Assembly (NCBI RefSeq): GCF_013620795.1
Contig: NZ_LGLW01000006.1
Span: forward strand, 372,001 to 436,000
Origin: Pseudomonas sp. Q2-TVG4-2
Lineage (GTDB): Bacteria > Pseudomonadota > Gammaproteobacteria > Pseudomonadales > Pseudomonadaceae
Reading direction: 5' to 3'
Length of the DNA stretch: 64,000 nucleotides
The stretch's first letter is position 1. Each line of letters begins with the position of its first letter. A program made the translations under genes and the position numbers. The notes below the pieces were generated by a model. That model searched no databases, was not told the origin of the DNA, and saw nothing but the letters and a program-made list of their open reading frames with translations. This document shows, one piece after another, positions 22,039 to 31,159 of this stretch.

Positions 22039-22680
22039 TTACCGCCCCAACTTCCGCAGCTCGTCGGATTCGACCACCCGCGTACCGTCGCCTTCCTCCA
22101 GCGCCAGGCGCCAGAGCGCGCGAGCGAGGGTGCAGGCAGGGATGCCGCGGTATTTGCCGGGCAGCAGATAGGACAGTGGCGCGGTCAGCCGCTCGACTGG
22201 CCGCACCTCCATGCGCGGACCGAGCAGCTGCGATGGGCGTGCAATAGTCAGTTGCGGCCAGTCCTGGGCGCGCAGAGCCTCTTCCATCTCACCCTTGACC
22301 CGACAGTAGAAGATCGAGCTGTCCGGGTTGGCGCCCAAGGCGCTGATTACCAGTAGATGCCGCACGTCCAGTTCGCGTGCGCGTCTGGCGAACTCGACGA
22401 CCAGATCATGATCGACCGCACGGAAGGCTTCCTGGCTGCCTGCTTCCTTGATGGTGCTGCCCAGGCAGCAAAAGGCGGTGTCGATGTCACCCGACAACTG
22501 CGGCAGCAGCGCCTGCAGCGGTCCGACTGGGTTTTCAAGCCGCGGGTGCTCGGCCAAGGGCTTGCGGCTGGGCGTCAGGACGCACTCCACTGTGGGTTCG
22601 TTGAGCAGGCGGTCGAGTAGATGCTCGCCGGTTAGCCCGGTGGCGCCGGCAAGCAAAATGCGCTGTGGCGTCAAATACAT
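22039..22680 (-). CDS. NAD(P)-binding oxidoreductase, HTATIP2-like
   Basis: A 213-residue Rossmann protein. The dinucleotide loop is [10 protein letters not shown] near the N-terminus, followed by [13 protein letters not shown] and [12 protein letters not shown], the latter carrying the YxxxK pair of atypical short-chain dehydrogenases. This matches the small NAD-dependent epimerase-like family related to HTATIP2/YwnB. The substrate is unknown. It lies 20 bases downstream of the MORN-protease gene and may be cotranscribed with it. Confidence 0.75.
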   Translation of the reverse strand: MYLTPQRILLAGATGLTGEHLLDRLLNEPTVECVLTPSRKPLAEHPRLENPVGPLQALLPQLSGDIDTAFCCLGSTIKEAGSQEAFRAVDHDLVVEFARRARELDVRHLLVISALGANPDSSIFYCRVKGEMEEALRAQDWPQLTIARPSQLLGPRMEVRPVERLTAPLSYLLPGKYRGIPACTLARALWRLALEEGDGTRVVESDELRKLGR

Positions 22681-22700
22681 GGTTTGGCTTCCTGTAACGA

Positions 22701-24380
22701 TCAGTCGGTCGGCGTGGGCTCTTGTTCGTTCAGCGCACGCCAGTGTTCGACAACCTGCTCCGGCGCCCAGATCTGCGGCTCCGAAGCCTGATAGTGGTCG
22801 GCTTGCTCTCGTTCGGCAACTCTCTCCTGCGCCAGCGTGAAGGCCTCCACAATATCCCTGGTTTGCTGCAAGGCCTCGGCGAACAGCGCGCGGCCGAAGT
22901 AGGTGAAGTCGCTTTCCTCGGAGCAGCCGAAGGACACCCGGTCGGCGCGAGCAGCTGTAATTACCAAGGTATTTGGGCTTTTCAGCGGTTCGATGAAACC
23001 GCCGGAATAGCAGGCGGAGATCACCACCACCTTGTCGCGTCCGGCGAGCGGCTGCAGCAACGCCGCCAGATCAGCTGCGGGCAGGTCCTCCAGCGCCAGC
23101 CGCGGTTGTGCCAGTACCAGCTTATGATCGGCCGAGCCGTGACTGGTTAGATAGATGAAGATCAGGTCTTCTGCACCGCTGCGCTCGGATAGTGTGTGTA
23201 TGGCGCGGGAGAGATTTTCGCGGGTCGCCAGCGGCCGATCGGCGAGGTGGTCGCGGTGGTTGATCAGGGTAATCTGACCATGGGCGGCGAAGCGCTCCGC
23301 TAATAGCTTGTCGACATAACCCACCTCGCGCAGGAATACGCTCTGCTGCCCGTCTCCGGCGAGGGTCAGGCTGTAGAGCTCCGCCGCCGGGGTCGATGCC
23401 GGCACTGCCTCGAGCGCCTCGGTGAGCAGCTTCCCCTGGCGCAGCAGGCCGATCTCCAGCGGATCCGGCAGACGCTTGCCGGTGGCGTCATGGCTCAGGC
23501 GACCGGCACGCCAAATACCGGTCTGTGTCGTGCTGTCAGCGAGAGTGAGCGTGCCCGCTCCGTCGAACCGGCCCGCTCGGAAACGGCCCTTGTAACGGCT
23601 GCCGCCCGGCTGCAGCAGGTCACCCTCGCCGTGATACTGCCAGCGCCTGAACCCTCCGCTATAGCGGGTGCCATCGACGCCCTCATACTCGCCCTCGCCG
23701 CTCAGTTCGCCGTGTCTGAACGTGCCCTTCCAGACTTCGCCAGTGGCGTCTTCATAGCGGCCCGGACCATGGAACAGGTCGTCGTGGAACTGACCCAGGT
23801 AGTGTGCGCCGTCACTGCCCCGATAAACGCCTTCGCCGTTCAGGCGGCCTTTGACGAAGGTGCCGCTAAACTCGCCGCTGGCATCGCTGCGGGTGCCTTC
23901 GCCGTCGGGCTGGCCATCGACGAAGCTGCCCTGATAGGTGGTGCCGTCGGCGTGCTGCAACGTGCCGGTGCCATGGTAGAGATCGTGCTGGAATTCGCCT
24001 TCGTAGCTCAGGCCCTGCTCGGTATAGCGGCCCTTGCCGTTGAGGCTGCCACGCAGGAAGCGCCCCTCGTAGACGCCGCCCGTGGCATAGGTGAAACGGC
24101 CTTGGCCGTCGAACAGCCCCTGTTTGACTTCGCCTTCGTAGTGATCGCCGTTGGCACCCTGCCAGATGCCCTGGCCGTGCCACTGCCCATCTTTGAACGA
24201 GCCGCGATAATGGCTGCCATTCGGGTAGTCGATACGCCCTTCGCCCTGTAGCAATCCATCGACGACCTCGCCGCGGTAGCGTCCGCCGTCCGGCAGCACG
24301 GCGTCGGCGGGAAGCAGCGGCTTGCCCTCACCGCAGGCGGTCAGGAGGCAAATGAACAAGAACGGGGCGAGGTGGCGCAT
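22701..24380 (-). CDS. MORN-repeat lipoprotein with C13 caspase-like protease domain
   Basis: The ATG at 24380 gives 559 residues with a lipoprotein leader, [12 protein letters not shown] (Cys at residue 16); the longer frame lacks a sensible leader. From about residue 34 to 300 there are eleven to twelve MORN repeats of about 23 residues (pattern Y-x-G-x-F-x-x-G-x-x-x-G-x-G). The C-terminal domain (about 340-535) has [11 protein letters not shown] and [10 protein letters not shown], which give the His (about 414) and Cys (about 457) dyad of peptidase family C13 (legumain/GPI8-like, caspase fold). It should be membrane-tethered in the periplasm. Substrate and trigger are unknown. Confidence 0.85.
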   Translation of the reverse strand: MRHLAPFLFICLLTACGEGKPLLPADAVLPDGGRYRGEVVDGLLQGEGRIDYPNGSHYRGSFKDGQWHGQGIWQGANGDHYEGEVKQGLFDGQGRFTYATGGVYEGRFLRGSLNGKGRYTEQGLSYEGEFQHDLYHGTGTLQHADGTTYQGSFVDGQPDGEGTRSDASGEFSGTFVKGRLNGEGVYRGSDGAHYLGQFHDDLFHGPGRYEDATGEVWKGTFRHGELSGEGEYEGVDGTRYSGGFRRWQYHGEGDLLQPGGSRYKGRFRAGRFDGAGTLTLADSTTQTGIWRAGRLSHDATGKRLPDPLEIGLLRQGKLLTEALEAVPASTPAAELYSLTLAGDGQQSVFLREVGYVDKLLAERFAAHGQITLINHRDHLADRPLATRENLSRAIHTLSERSGAEDLIFIYLTSHGSADHKLVLAQPRLALEDLPAADLAALLQPLAGRDKVVVISACYSGGFIEPLKSPNTLVITAARADRVSFGCSEESDFTYFGRALFAEALQQTRDIVEAFTLAQERVAEREQADHYQASEPQIWAPEQVVEHWRALNEQEPTPTD

Positions 24381-24455
24381 GCGGCGATCCAGAAATGCGA
24401 TGACCGCAGTATGCCGCAAACCCGACGGGGTGCGACAACGCCGCACCCCGTCGGC

Positions 24456-24911
24456 TCAGATGACGCAGAGCGCCAGGGTTTCGGCGACATAGGCGGGCTT
24501 CTCCACGCCCTCGATTTCCATCACGGCACGTGATTTGAGCAGCCATTGCCCCGGGTTTTTCTCGTAAGCGTCGAGCAGTGTCGCGGCCACGCGAACCCGC
24601 GAGCCGACCCTGACGGGCTGGATGAAACGCAGGCTGTCGAGCCCGTAGTTGACGCCCATCTTGGTGCCTTCGGGCCTGACCATCAGATGCTCCATCAACA
24701 TCGGCAGCAGCGACAACGATAGGAAGCCATGGGCGATGGTCCCGCCGAAGGGCGTCTGCGCTGCCTTTTCCGGATCGATGTGAATGAACTGATGGTCGCC
24801 GGTGCAATCGGCGAATTGGTCGACTCGCTGTTGATCGACGGTGAACCATTCGGAGCGACCAAGCTCCTTGCCAATATAGTCCTTGAGTTCTGCAACGGGT
24901 ACTTGCGGCAT
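24456..24911 (-). CDS. MaoC-like (R)-enoyl-CoA hydratase
   Basis: A 151-residue single hot-dog domain. FADCTGDHQFIHIDPEKA carries the catalytic Asp-His pair of the (R)-specific enoyl-CoA hydratase signature, followed by FGGTIAHGFLSLSLLP, the usual second block. Such enzymes hydrate trans-2-enoyl-CoA or act as related acyl-CoA dehydratases. There is no fatty-acid or polyhydroxyalkanoate operon around it. GGAGGG precedes the ATG. It is 75 bases upstream of the MORN-protease gene on the same strand. Confidence 0.85.
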   Translation of the reverse strand: MPQVPVAELKDYIGKELGRSEWFTVDQQRVDQFADCTGDHQFIHIDPEKAAQTPFGGTIAHGFLSLSLLPMLMEHLMVRPEGTKMGVNYGLDSLRFIQPVRVGSRVRVAATLLDAYEKNPGQWLLKSRAVMEIEGVEKPAYVAETLALCVI

Positions 24912-25066
24912 ATATCCCTCCGGGCATTTGTTGTTTTGTTCGGATACAACTGCGGACGGTTAGATCAGCACGCGACAGGCGGCGAAACAACCAAGCATGG
25001 TCGCCGCGAATGGTGGGGCATAGGCTGGGCCGGCGTTTGTCGCGGGTTTCAGCGAGGGCTGAGGCC

Positions 25067-25072
25067 TATAAT
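25067..25072 (+). promoter_or_regulatory. -10 element upstream of cidA
   Basis: A perfect TATAAT lies 28 bases before the cidA start codon. No convincing -35 is found at 16-18 bases, so an activator may be needed. Confidence 0.4.
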
Positions 25073-25099
25073 CGTGCTTCTTTTGCTTCGGAGGCTTCC

Positions 25100-25462
25100 A
25101 TGCTGCTACGCGGGTTAACCTGGCTGATGCTGTTCCAACTGCTCGGCACCGTGCTCAACGTGATACTGCTGCCGATACTGCCAGGCCCGATCATTGGCCT
25201 TCTGCTGCTGTTCGTGGCGTTGTTGGCGCGCGGCCAGGCCAGCGAATCGCTGCAGTTGGCGGCTAGGAGTCTGCTGCGCTATCTGCCCCTGTTGTTGGTC
25301 CCGCCAGCAGTGGGCGTGATGGCCTATACCGAAGCGATCCTCGATGACTTTTGGGCCATCGTTGGGGTATTGGTGCTTTCGCTGGTGGTGTCGCTGATAT
25401 TCACCGGTTGGCTGATGCAGCTATTGATTCGCCGCCAGCAGCGCAGGGCGGGTCGCGCATGA
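25100..25462 (+). CDS. cidA: CidA/LrgA family holin-like membrane protein
   Basis: A 120-residue protein with four membrane helices. The start ATG at 25100 has GGAGG six bases upstream. LPILPGPIIGLLLLF and LLLVPPAVGVMAY are the characteristic LrgA/CidA phrases. With the LrgB-type protein encoded next, it belongs to systems linked to murein hydrolase activity, cell lysis and carbon overflow (pyruvate, acetate). The stop overlaps the next start by four bases (ATGA). Confidence 0.9.
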   Translation: MLLRGLTWLMLFQLLGTVLNVILLPILPGPIIGLLLLFVALLARGQASESLQLAARSLLRYLPLLLVPPAVGVMAYTEAILDDFWAIVGVLVLSLVVSLIFTGWLMQLLIRRQQRRAGRA

Positions 25463-26178
25463 TTGCGGTGCAGTGGCAGGCGGCCTGGGACTCGGTGATC
25501 CACCATCCGCTGTTTGGCGTGACGATCACCCTGGCTGCTTTTCAGTTGGCTTATGCCGCCTATGAAAAGACCCGCTGGGTGTTCCTGCAACCGGTGCTGG
25601 TATCGATGCTCATGGTTGTCGGTACGTTGCTGGTCTGCGGGCTCAGCTATGATGAATACCGCGGCAGCGCGCAGATGCTCACCGTGCTGCTCGGGCCTGC
25701 CACCGTGGCGCTAGCGGTGCCCCTGTATCTCAATCTGCGGCGCATTCGCGAGTTGTTCGGACCGATCATGCTCACCTTGCTGCTGGCCGGTACCGGCGCC
25801 ACGGCCCTGGGAATGGCGCTCGCCTGGGTCTTCGGGGCCGACCAGATGATTCTGATGACTCTGGCGCCCAAGTCGGTGACCTCGCCGATCGCCATGCTGG
25901 TAGCTGAGCAGATTGGCGGCGTGGTGGCGCTGGCGGCCGTTTTCGTGATGATTACCGGCATCATCGGCGCGATCGTCGGTCCGGAACTGTTGCGCCGCTT
26001 TGGCGTTCTGCATCCTGCTGCCCGCGGCATGGCGCTGGGCCTGACCGCGCATGCTGTGGGGACCGCGCAGGCCCTGCAGGAAGGCGACGAGTGCGGTGCT
26101 TTCGCGGCGCTGGCGATGAGTCTGATGGGTGTGATGACAGCGGTGCTGCTGCCGCTGGCCGTGTTGCTGTTGTCGTAA
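25459..26178 (+). CDS. lrgB: LrgB/CidB family membrane protein
   Basis: The ATG at 25459 overlaps the cidA stop and gives 239 residues, the usual size. Six to seven hydrophobic segments are present. The family block LAPKSVTSPIAM and the later GLTAHAVGTAQAL are both seen. It is the obligate partner of the CidA-like protein. It ends nine bases before the next gene, so all three genes may be one transcript. Confidence 0.92.
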   Translation: MIAVQWQAAWDSVIHHPLFGVTITLAAFQLAYAAYEKTRWVFLQPVLVSMLMVVGTLLVCGLSYDEYRGSAQMLTVLLGPATVALAVPLYLNLRRIRELFGPIMLTLLLAGTGATALGMALAWVFGADQMILMTLAPKSVTSPIAMLVAEQIGGVVALAAVFVMITGIIGAIVGPELLRRFGVLHPAARGMALGLTAHAVGTAQALQEGDECGAFAALAMSLMGVMTAVLLPLAVLLLS

Positions 26179-26187
26179 GGAGCTTGA

Positions 26188-26778
26188 ATGAAACTGCCGT
26201 TGTTTCCGCTCGATACCGTGTTGTTTCCCGGTTGCACACTCGATCTGCAGATTTTCGAGGCGCGCTATCTCGATATGGTCAGCAGCTGCATGAAGGCGGG
26301 GCATGGCTTTGGTGTGGTGCGCATTGTCGAAGGCAGCGAGGTGGGGCTGGCGGCAAGCGAATATGCCCCGGTCGGTTGCGAGGCGCTGATCCGCGATTGG
26401 CAGCAGCGCCCCAATGGTTTGCTGGGCATCCGCGTCGAGGGCGGGCGGCGCTTCGATGTGCTCTCGGCCGAGGTGCAACGCGATCAGCTGACGGTCGCGG
26501 AGGTCAATTGGCGCGATGAGGGTGATGATCGACCGCTGGGTGACGACTACGCGGACCTGGCGATTCTCCTCGAGGCCCTGGGTCAGCACCCGATGGTCGA
26601 AACCCTGGGCATGGGCGGCGGGGCGCAGGGGCAGCGTTCGCTGGCGCATCAGCTGGCTTATCTGTTGCCCTTTCAGCCGGAGCAAAAGGTTGAGTTGCTG
26701 CAGTTGGACGATCCGCAACAGCAGCTCCAGCGCATCCAGCGTTGGCTGGAGCAATTGCAGGGTGATGCCATCGACTAG
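26188..26778 (+). CDS. LON substrate-binding domain protein
   Basis: A 196-residue protein matching only the N-terminal (LON) domain of Lon protease: MKLPLFPLDTVLFPG at the start, then LQIFEARYLDMV and FGVVRI. There is no ATPase or protease part. Such stand-alone domains are common in gamma-proteobacteria and their role is not settled. AAGGAG lies seven bases before the ATG. It is co-directional with cidA-lrgB and converges on the DedA-PAP2 gene. Confidence 0.9.
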   Translation: MKLPLFPLDTVLFPGCTLDLQIFEARYLDMVSSCMKAGHGFGVVRIVEGSEVGLAASEYAPVGCEALIRDWQQRPNGLLGIRVEGGRRFDVLSAEVQRDQLTVAEVNWRDEGDDRPLGDDYADLAILLEALGQHPMVETLGMGGGAQGQRSLAHQLAYLLPFQPEQKVELLQLDDPQQQLQRIQRWLEQLQGDAID

Positions 26779-26805
26779 CGCTGCCTGGATACTGTCGCCG
26801 TGCGG

Positions 26806-28125
26806 TTACTGATAGCGATACAGCAGCATGGCGCCCGGTAGTGCCCAGACCGCAAACGCTCCGATCAGCCCCAGGGTCGCGGGCAGAATCAGCCACCATA
26901 TCCGGGGCGAGAGCGCTTCCATCGGTGTGCGCCACTGCACGATGGTCAGGCTCACGGCGCAAATGGTGGCGGCCAGCAAGGCGCCGGCGATCACATCGGT
27001 AGGCCAGTGCACGCCCAGATAAACCCGTGACAGGGCGATGGCGGTCGCCGGCAGCCCAGCCAACAGCACCCAGGCCAGGCGCAAGCGCGGTGGCTGGCCA
27101 CGCCCTGCAAGTACCCCGAGCGTGAGAAAGAAAGCGAACGCCGCCGAACTGTGACCGCTGGGGAAACTGAAGCTGTGCAAGGGGTCGACAAGTATTTCCG
27201 GGCGGACCCTTCCGAACGTTGCTTTCAGCGCACCATTGGCCAGTGCTGTGCCCAGTAGCGTGAAGATGGCAAAAGCGGCCGCGCGCGCCTGTTTCACCGC
27301 GATTAATAGCAGGCTCAACAGTACCGCGGCCCATAGCTGCGTGTGGAAGTCGCCGGCGCGTGTGACCACCACCATGAAACGGTCGAATATCGGGCTACGT
27401 TCGCCTTGGACGACAGTCATCAGGCCTTCGTCGAATTCCACAAGATAAGGCCAGCCGAGGAACAAGCCGATCAGAATGGCGGCGCTGAGGCCGGCGGCCA
27501 GCGGCGTGACCCAGCGCATCTGATGCAGGCTACTGTGCACCACGCCGCCAATAAGTATCAGCAGTGCGCCGAGGATGAGCCCGGCCTCCGCCCAGAATCC
27601 ATCCGGCAGCGGTAGTCGTACGGCAGCGCCAGCGGTCCAGCCCGGCAGCAGATAGGCCATCGCCCAGCCGGCCGCGGCGATCAGGCTGACCAGGAAAAAA
27701 CGCCCGAACGGCATATCGAGCATGCCGGCGGTGAGTGGCAGCATGGGCCGCAGCGGTCCGATGAAACGGCCCACGAGGAGGCTGGCGATGCCGTAGCGCT
27801 CGAAGTACAGCTCGGCCCGCGCCAGCCATTCCGGGTGGTCGCGCAAGCCCCGCATGCTGCGAATGTTCTGGTGATAGCGTCGCCCCAGCCCGTATGACAG
27901 TAGATCGCCTAGCAGGCCGCCGGCGTAGCCCAGCAGTAATGTTTCGCCGAGACTCAGCACGCCGCTGCCGGCGAGCACGGCGATGGCGAACACCAGGACG
28001 GTGCCGGGCATCAGTAGGCCGACCACCGCCAGGCATTCCAGACAAGCCACCAAGAACAGGCTGAGGCCCAGCCACTGGGGGTTTTCAGCGAGCCAACTGG
28101 TGAGTGCGGTGAGCCATTCGGGCAT
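26806..28125 (-). CDS. DedA-PAP2 phosphatase fusion membrane protein
   Basis: A 439-residue polytopic protein made of two known families. Residues 1 to about 195 are DedA/SNARE-associated, with Glu30, the GxxxG-rich GYAGGLLGDLLSYGLG and GRFIGPLRPMLPL (Arg120 and Arg126). Residues about 205-400 are PAP2 with all three active-site motifs intact: Lys301...Arg308-Pro309, Pro322-Ser-Gly-His325, and Ser366-Arg...His373...Asp377. DedA proteins recycle undecaprenyl phosphate or other lipids, and PAP2 enzymes dephosphorylate lipid pyrophosphates such as undecaprenyl pyrophosphate or PG-phosphate. A joint recycling role is inference. Confidence 0.9.
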   Translation of the reverse strand: MPEWLTALTSWLAENPQWLGLSLFLVACLECLAVVGLLMPGTVLVFAIAVLAGSGVLSLGETLLLGYAGGLLGDLLSYGLGRRYHQNIRSMRGLRDHPEWLARAELYFERYGIASLLVGRFIGPLRPMLPLTAGMLDMPFGRFFLVSLIAAAGWAMAYLLPGWTAGAAVRLPLPDGFWAEAGLILGALLILIGGVVHSSLHQMRWVTPLAAGLSAAILIGLFLGWPYLVEFDEGLMTVVQGERSPIFDRFMVVVTRAGDFHTQLWAAVLLSLLLIAVKQARAAAFAIFTLLGTALANGALKATFGRVRPEILVDPLHSFSFPSGHSSAAFAFFLTLGVLAGRGQPPRLRLAWVLLAGLPATAIALSRVYLGVHWPTDVIAGALLAATICAVSLTIVQWRTPMEALSPRIWWLILPATLGLIGAFAVWALPGAMLLYRYQ

Positions 28126-28329
28126 GGGTTTTCCTTGAATCGAGACGGTTTCGACCTGGCACTGGGTGCCTCGGTTTCAACTCTGCGCTGATAATGCCAA
28201 TGCCATCGGCAGCTGACGATGGCTTCAGTACGGGCTCGTCAGGCCATATGGCCGGGGCGGTTGCACATCAGGGGCCGGCGCTTTACAGCCATTCGCCCGG
28301 CGCCGCTGTGCGTAAGGCGCGCGGGTGGC

Positions 28330-28335
28330 TATAAT
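28330..28335 (+). promoter_or_regulatory. -10 element upstream of proA
   Basis: A perfect TATAAT lies 35 bases before the proA start. The region 17 bases further upstream (TGTGCG) is a poor -35. It is the only strong -10 ahead of the long proA-lipB gene run. Confidence 0.45.
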
Positions 28336-28369
28336 CAGCCGCTTTCCCTTCAGTCAGGCCAGCCAGACC

Positions 28370-29635
28370 ATGACCGAGTCCGTACTTGACTACATGACCC
28401 GCCTCGGTCGCGCCGCGCGCGAGGCGTCGCGCGTGCTTGCGCGTGCCACCACCGCGCAGAAGAACCGGGCGCTGCACGCCGCTGCTGCCGCGCTCGATGC
28501 CGCGCGCGAGGAGCTGGTCAGTGCCAACCAGCAAGACCTCGCGGCGGGTCGCGCGAATGGCCTGGATGAGGCCATGCTCGATCGTCTGGCGTTGACCGCT
28601 GCGCGCATCGACGACATGATCGAAGGATTGCGTCAGGTCGCGAGCCTGCCCGATCCAATCGGCGAAATTCGTGACATGCGCTACCTGCCGTCGGGCATTC
28701 AGGTCGGCAAGATGCGTGTGCCGCTGGGTGTAGTCGGCATCATCTATGAGTCGCGGCCGAACGTAACCATCGACGCGGCCAGCCTCTGCCTGAAATCGGG
28801 CAACGCCACCATTCTGCGTGGCGGCTCGGAAGCGATTCATTCGAACCAGGCGATTGCCCGCTGCATCCAACTAGGGCTGGCCGAGGCCGAGCTGCCGGGG
28901 GCAGCGGTGCAGGTCGTCGAGACCACTGATCGTGCTGCCGTCGGTGCGCTGATCACCATGCCAGAATATGTCGATGTCATCGTGCCGCGCGGTGGCAAGG
29001 GTCTGATCGAACGTATCAGCCGCGATGCCAAGGTGCCGGTGATCAAACATCTGGACGGCATCTGCCACGTGTTCATCGATCAGGCTGCTGATGTCGGCAA
29101 GGCCATTCGCATCGCCGACAACGCCAAGACCCAGCGCTACGCGCCCTGCAACACCATGGAAACGCTGCTGGTGCACGCGTCCATCGCTGAGCGTGTCATG
29201 CCGCGGCTGGCTGCGATCTATCGCGACAAGGGGGTTGAACTGCGTGGCTGCGCGCGAACCTGCGAGTTACTGGGCAAAGAAGTGCTAGCCGCCAGCGAAG
29301 AGGATTGGTCCACCGAGTACAACGCCCCGATTCTGTCGATTCGAATGGTTGACTCGCTGAGCGACGCCATTGAACACATCAACCGCTACGGTTCGCAGCA
29401 CACCGATGCGATCGTCACGGAAAACTTCACAGATGCGCGACGTTTCATCACCGAGGTCGATTCGGCATCGGTAATGGTCAATGCCTCCACGCGATTCGCG
29501 GACGGATTCGAGTACGGCCTGGGTGCAGAAATCGGCATTTCCACCGATAAGCTGCATGCACGAGGCCCGGTTGGGCTGGAAGGGCTGACCAGCGAGAAGT
29601 ATGTAGTCTTCGGCGACGGCCACGTGCGTACTTGA
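28370..29635 (+). CDS. proA: Gamma-glutamyl phosphate reductase
   Basis: Second step of proline synthesis: reduces gamma-glutamyl phosphate with NADPH. The ATG at 28370 gives [20 protein letters not shown] and 421 residues, the family length; 15 in-frame codons upstream are ignored. The catalytic Cys is in [17 protein letters not shown], and the nucleotide-binding part includes [13 protein letters not shown]. The stop overlaps the nadD start (TGATG), opening a long co-directional run that ends at lipB. Confidence 0.97.
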   Translation: MTESVLDYMTRLGRAAREASRVLARATTAQKNRALHAAAAALDAAREELVSANQQDLAAGRANGLDEAMLDRLALTAARIDDMIEGLRQVASLPDPIGEIRDMRYLPSGIQVGKMRVPLGVVGIIYESRPNVTIDAASLCLKSGNATILRGGSEAIHSNQAIARCIQLGLAEAELPGAAVQVVETTDRAAVGALITMPEYVDVIVPRGGKGLIERISRDAKVPVIKHLDGICHVFIDQAADVGKAIRIADNAKTQRYAPCNTMETLLVHASIAERVMPRLAAIYRDKGVELRGCARTCELLGKEVLAASEEDWSTEYNAPILSIRMVDSLSDAIEHINRYGSQHTDAIVTENFTDARRFITEVDSASVMVNASTRFADGFEYGLGAEIGISTDKLHARGPVGLEGLTSEKYVVFGDGHVRT

Positions 29636-30294
29636 TGAGCGCTACTCGTACGCCACGGCGCATCGGTGTTCTCGGTGGCACCTTCGATCCGGTGCATATC
29701 GGGCACCTGCGAGGGGCACTCGAAGTGGCCGAAACGCTCGGCCTCGATGAGGTTCGCCTGGTTCCGAATTTCCGCCCGCCACACCGTGAGACGCCGAACA
29801 GCTCCGCGCAGGACCGTCTGGCCATGGTTCGGCTGGCGGTGGAGGATCTGCCGATGCTGGCGGTCGATGCGCGCGAGCTGGAACGCGACAAACCGTCGTA
29901 CACCCTCGACACGCTGGAGTCGCTGCGTGACGAGCTGGAACACGACGACCAGATCTTTCTCATCGTCGGTTGGGACGCCTTTTGCGGGCTGCCCAGCTGG
30001 CACCGCTGGGAAGAGCTGCTCGATCATTGTCATATTCTCATCATGCAGCGGCCGGATGCCGACAGTGAGGCGCCGGAAGCGCTGCGGGACCTGTTGGCGG
30101 CACGCAGCGTGAGCGACCCGCTGGCGCTTGCCGGCAGCAGCGGGCAAATCGCCTTCGTCTGGCAGGCGCCTCTTGGGGTGTCGGCAACACGAATTCGTCA
30201 ATTTCTGGCCAGCGGCCGGTCGGTCCGTTTTCTCGTACCCGACGCCGTACTGGCTTATATCAACGCGCACGGACTCTACCGGGCGTCGAACTGA
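29635..30294 (+). CDS. nadD: Nicotinate-nucleotide adenylyltransferase
   Basis: Adenylates nicotinate mononucleotide in NAD synthesis. The 219-residue protein has the nucleotidyltransferase signature [18 protein letters not shown], and [14 protein letters not shown] carries the ISSTxIR-like motif. The start is the ATG overlapping the proA stop; a TTG one codon earlier is the alternative. It is followed after two bases of spacing by the rsfS frame. Confidence 0.96.
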   Translation: MSATRTPRRIGVLGGTFDPVHIGHLRGALEVAETLGLDEVRLVPNFRPPHRETPNSSAQDRLAMVRLAVEDLPMLAVDARELERDKPSYTLDTLESLRDELEHDDQIFLIVGWDAFCGLPSWHRWEELLDHCHILIMQRPDADSEAPEALRDLLAARSVSDPLALAGSSGQIAFVWQAPLGVSATRIRQFLASGRSVRFLVPDAVLAYINAHGLYRASN

Positions 30295-30308
30295 GGTTGT
30301 TTCAAGTT

Positions 30309-30668
30309 ATGCAAAATGATTCTTTGGTCCAGCTGGCCGTTAGCGCCCTGGAAGATCTGAAAGGCGCCGACATCACCACCATCGATGTCCGCGGCAAGAC
30401 CAGCGTCACCGATTTCATGGTGATCGCCAGCGGCACCTCCAGCCGCCACGTGAAGTCACTGGCCGACAACGTGCTTGAGAAGGTCAAGGAGCAGGGCGTG
30501 CGCCCGCTTGGCAGCGAAGGCCTGGACGGCGGCGAGTGGGCGTTGCTCGACCTGGGGGATGTGGTGGTGCATGTCATGCAGGTGCCGACTCGCCAGTTCT
30601 ATGACCTCGAACGTCTCTGGCAAGGCGCCGAGCAGAGCCGCGCGCAGCACGCAGGCGAGCAGGAATAA
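30309..30668 (+). CDS. rsfS: Ribosome silencing factor RsfS
   Basis: RsfS (YbeB/Iojap) binds L14 on the 50S subunit and blocks subunit joining when nutrients are short. The core matches the family: [22 protein letters not shown] and [17 protein letters not shown]. The start is uncertain. The ATG at 30309 gives 119 residues, with GAGG 13 bases upstream; a TTG at 30297 would add four residues but lies too close to that site. It is followed by rlmH, a common pairing. Confidence 0.93.
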   Translation: MQNDSLVQLAVSALEDLKGADITTIDVRGKTSVTDFMVIASGTSSRHVKSLADNVLEKVKEQGVRPLGSEGLDGGEWALLDLGDVVVHVMQVPTRQFYDLERLWQGAEQSRAQHAGEQE

Positions 30669-30675
30669 TCGATCC

Positions 30676-31143
30676 ATGCGGATCAAGCTGATCGCGGTGG
30701 GCTCGAAGATGCCGCGTTGGGTCGAAGATGGTTGGCATGAATATGCCAAGCGCCTGCCGTCCGAGCTGCCGCTGGAGTTGCATGAAATATCGCTTAACAC
30801 GCGCGGCAAGAATGCCGACGTGACGCGGTTGATTCGCCAGGAAGGCGAGGCCATGCTGGCGAAGGTGCAGCCCGGCGAGCGGATCGTCACCCTGGAAGTG
30901 ACGGGTCGCCCGTGGAGCACCGAGCAATTGGCGACCGAACTGGAGCGCTGGCGGCTGGATGCGCGCAACGTCAACCTGATGGTTGGCGGGCCGGAGGGGT
31001 TGGCGCCCGAGGTCTGTGCGCGTAGTGAACAACGCTGGTCACTGTCGCCGCTGACCCTGCCACATCCGCTGGTGCGCATTCTCATCGGCGAGCAGATCTA
31101 TCGCGCCTGGACGTTGCTGTCGGGTCACCCTTACCACAAGTAG
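30676..31143 (+). CDS. rlmH: 23S rRNA pseudouridine1915 N3-methyltransferase
   Basis: RlmH methylates pseudouridine 1915 in helix 69 of 23S rRNA, as a SPOUT-fold dimer. The ATG at 30676 gives [20 protein letters not shown] and exactly 155 residues, the normal size. The knot region reads [16 protein letters not shown], and the C-terminus reads [18 protein letters not shown] then GHPYHK, all hallmark segments. Confidence 0.97.
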   Translation: MRIKLIAVGSKMPRWVEDGWHEYAKRLPSELPLELHEISLNTRGKNADVTRLIRQEGEAMLAKVQPGERIVTLEVTGRPWSTEQLATELERWRLDARNVNLMVGGPEGLAPEVCARSEQRWSLSPLTLPHPLVRILIGEQIYRAWTLLSGHPYHK

Positions 31144-31159
31144 TACAGCCAAGCCCAAG

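Noticed and set aside
25711..26754. A 347-codon open frame on the minus strand opposite lrgB and the LON-domain gene
   Set aside because: Antisense shadow rich in His, Gln and Arg; it crosses two real genes and has no ribosome-binding site or family features.
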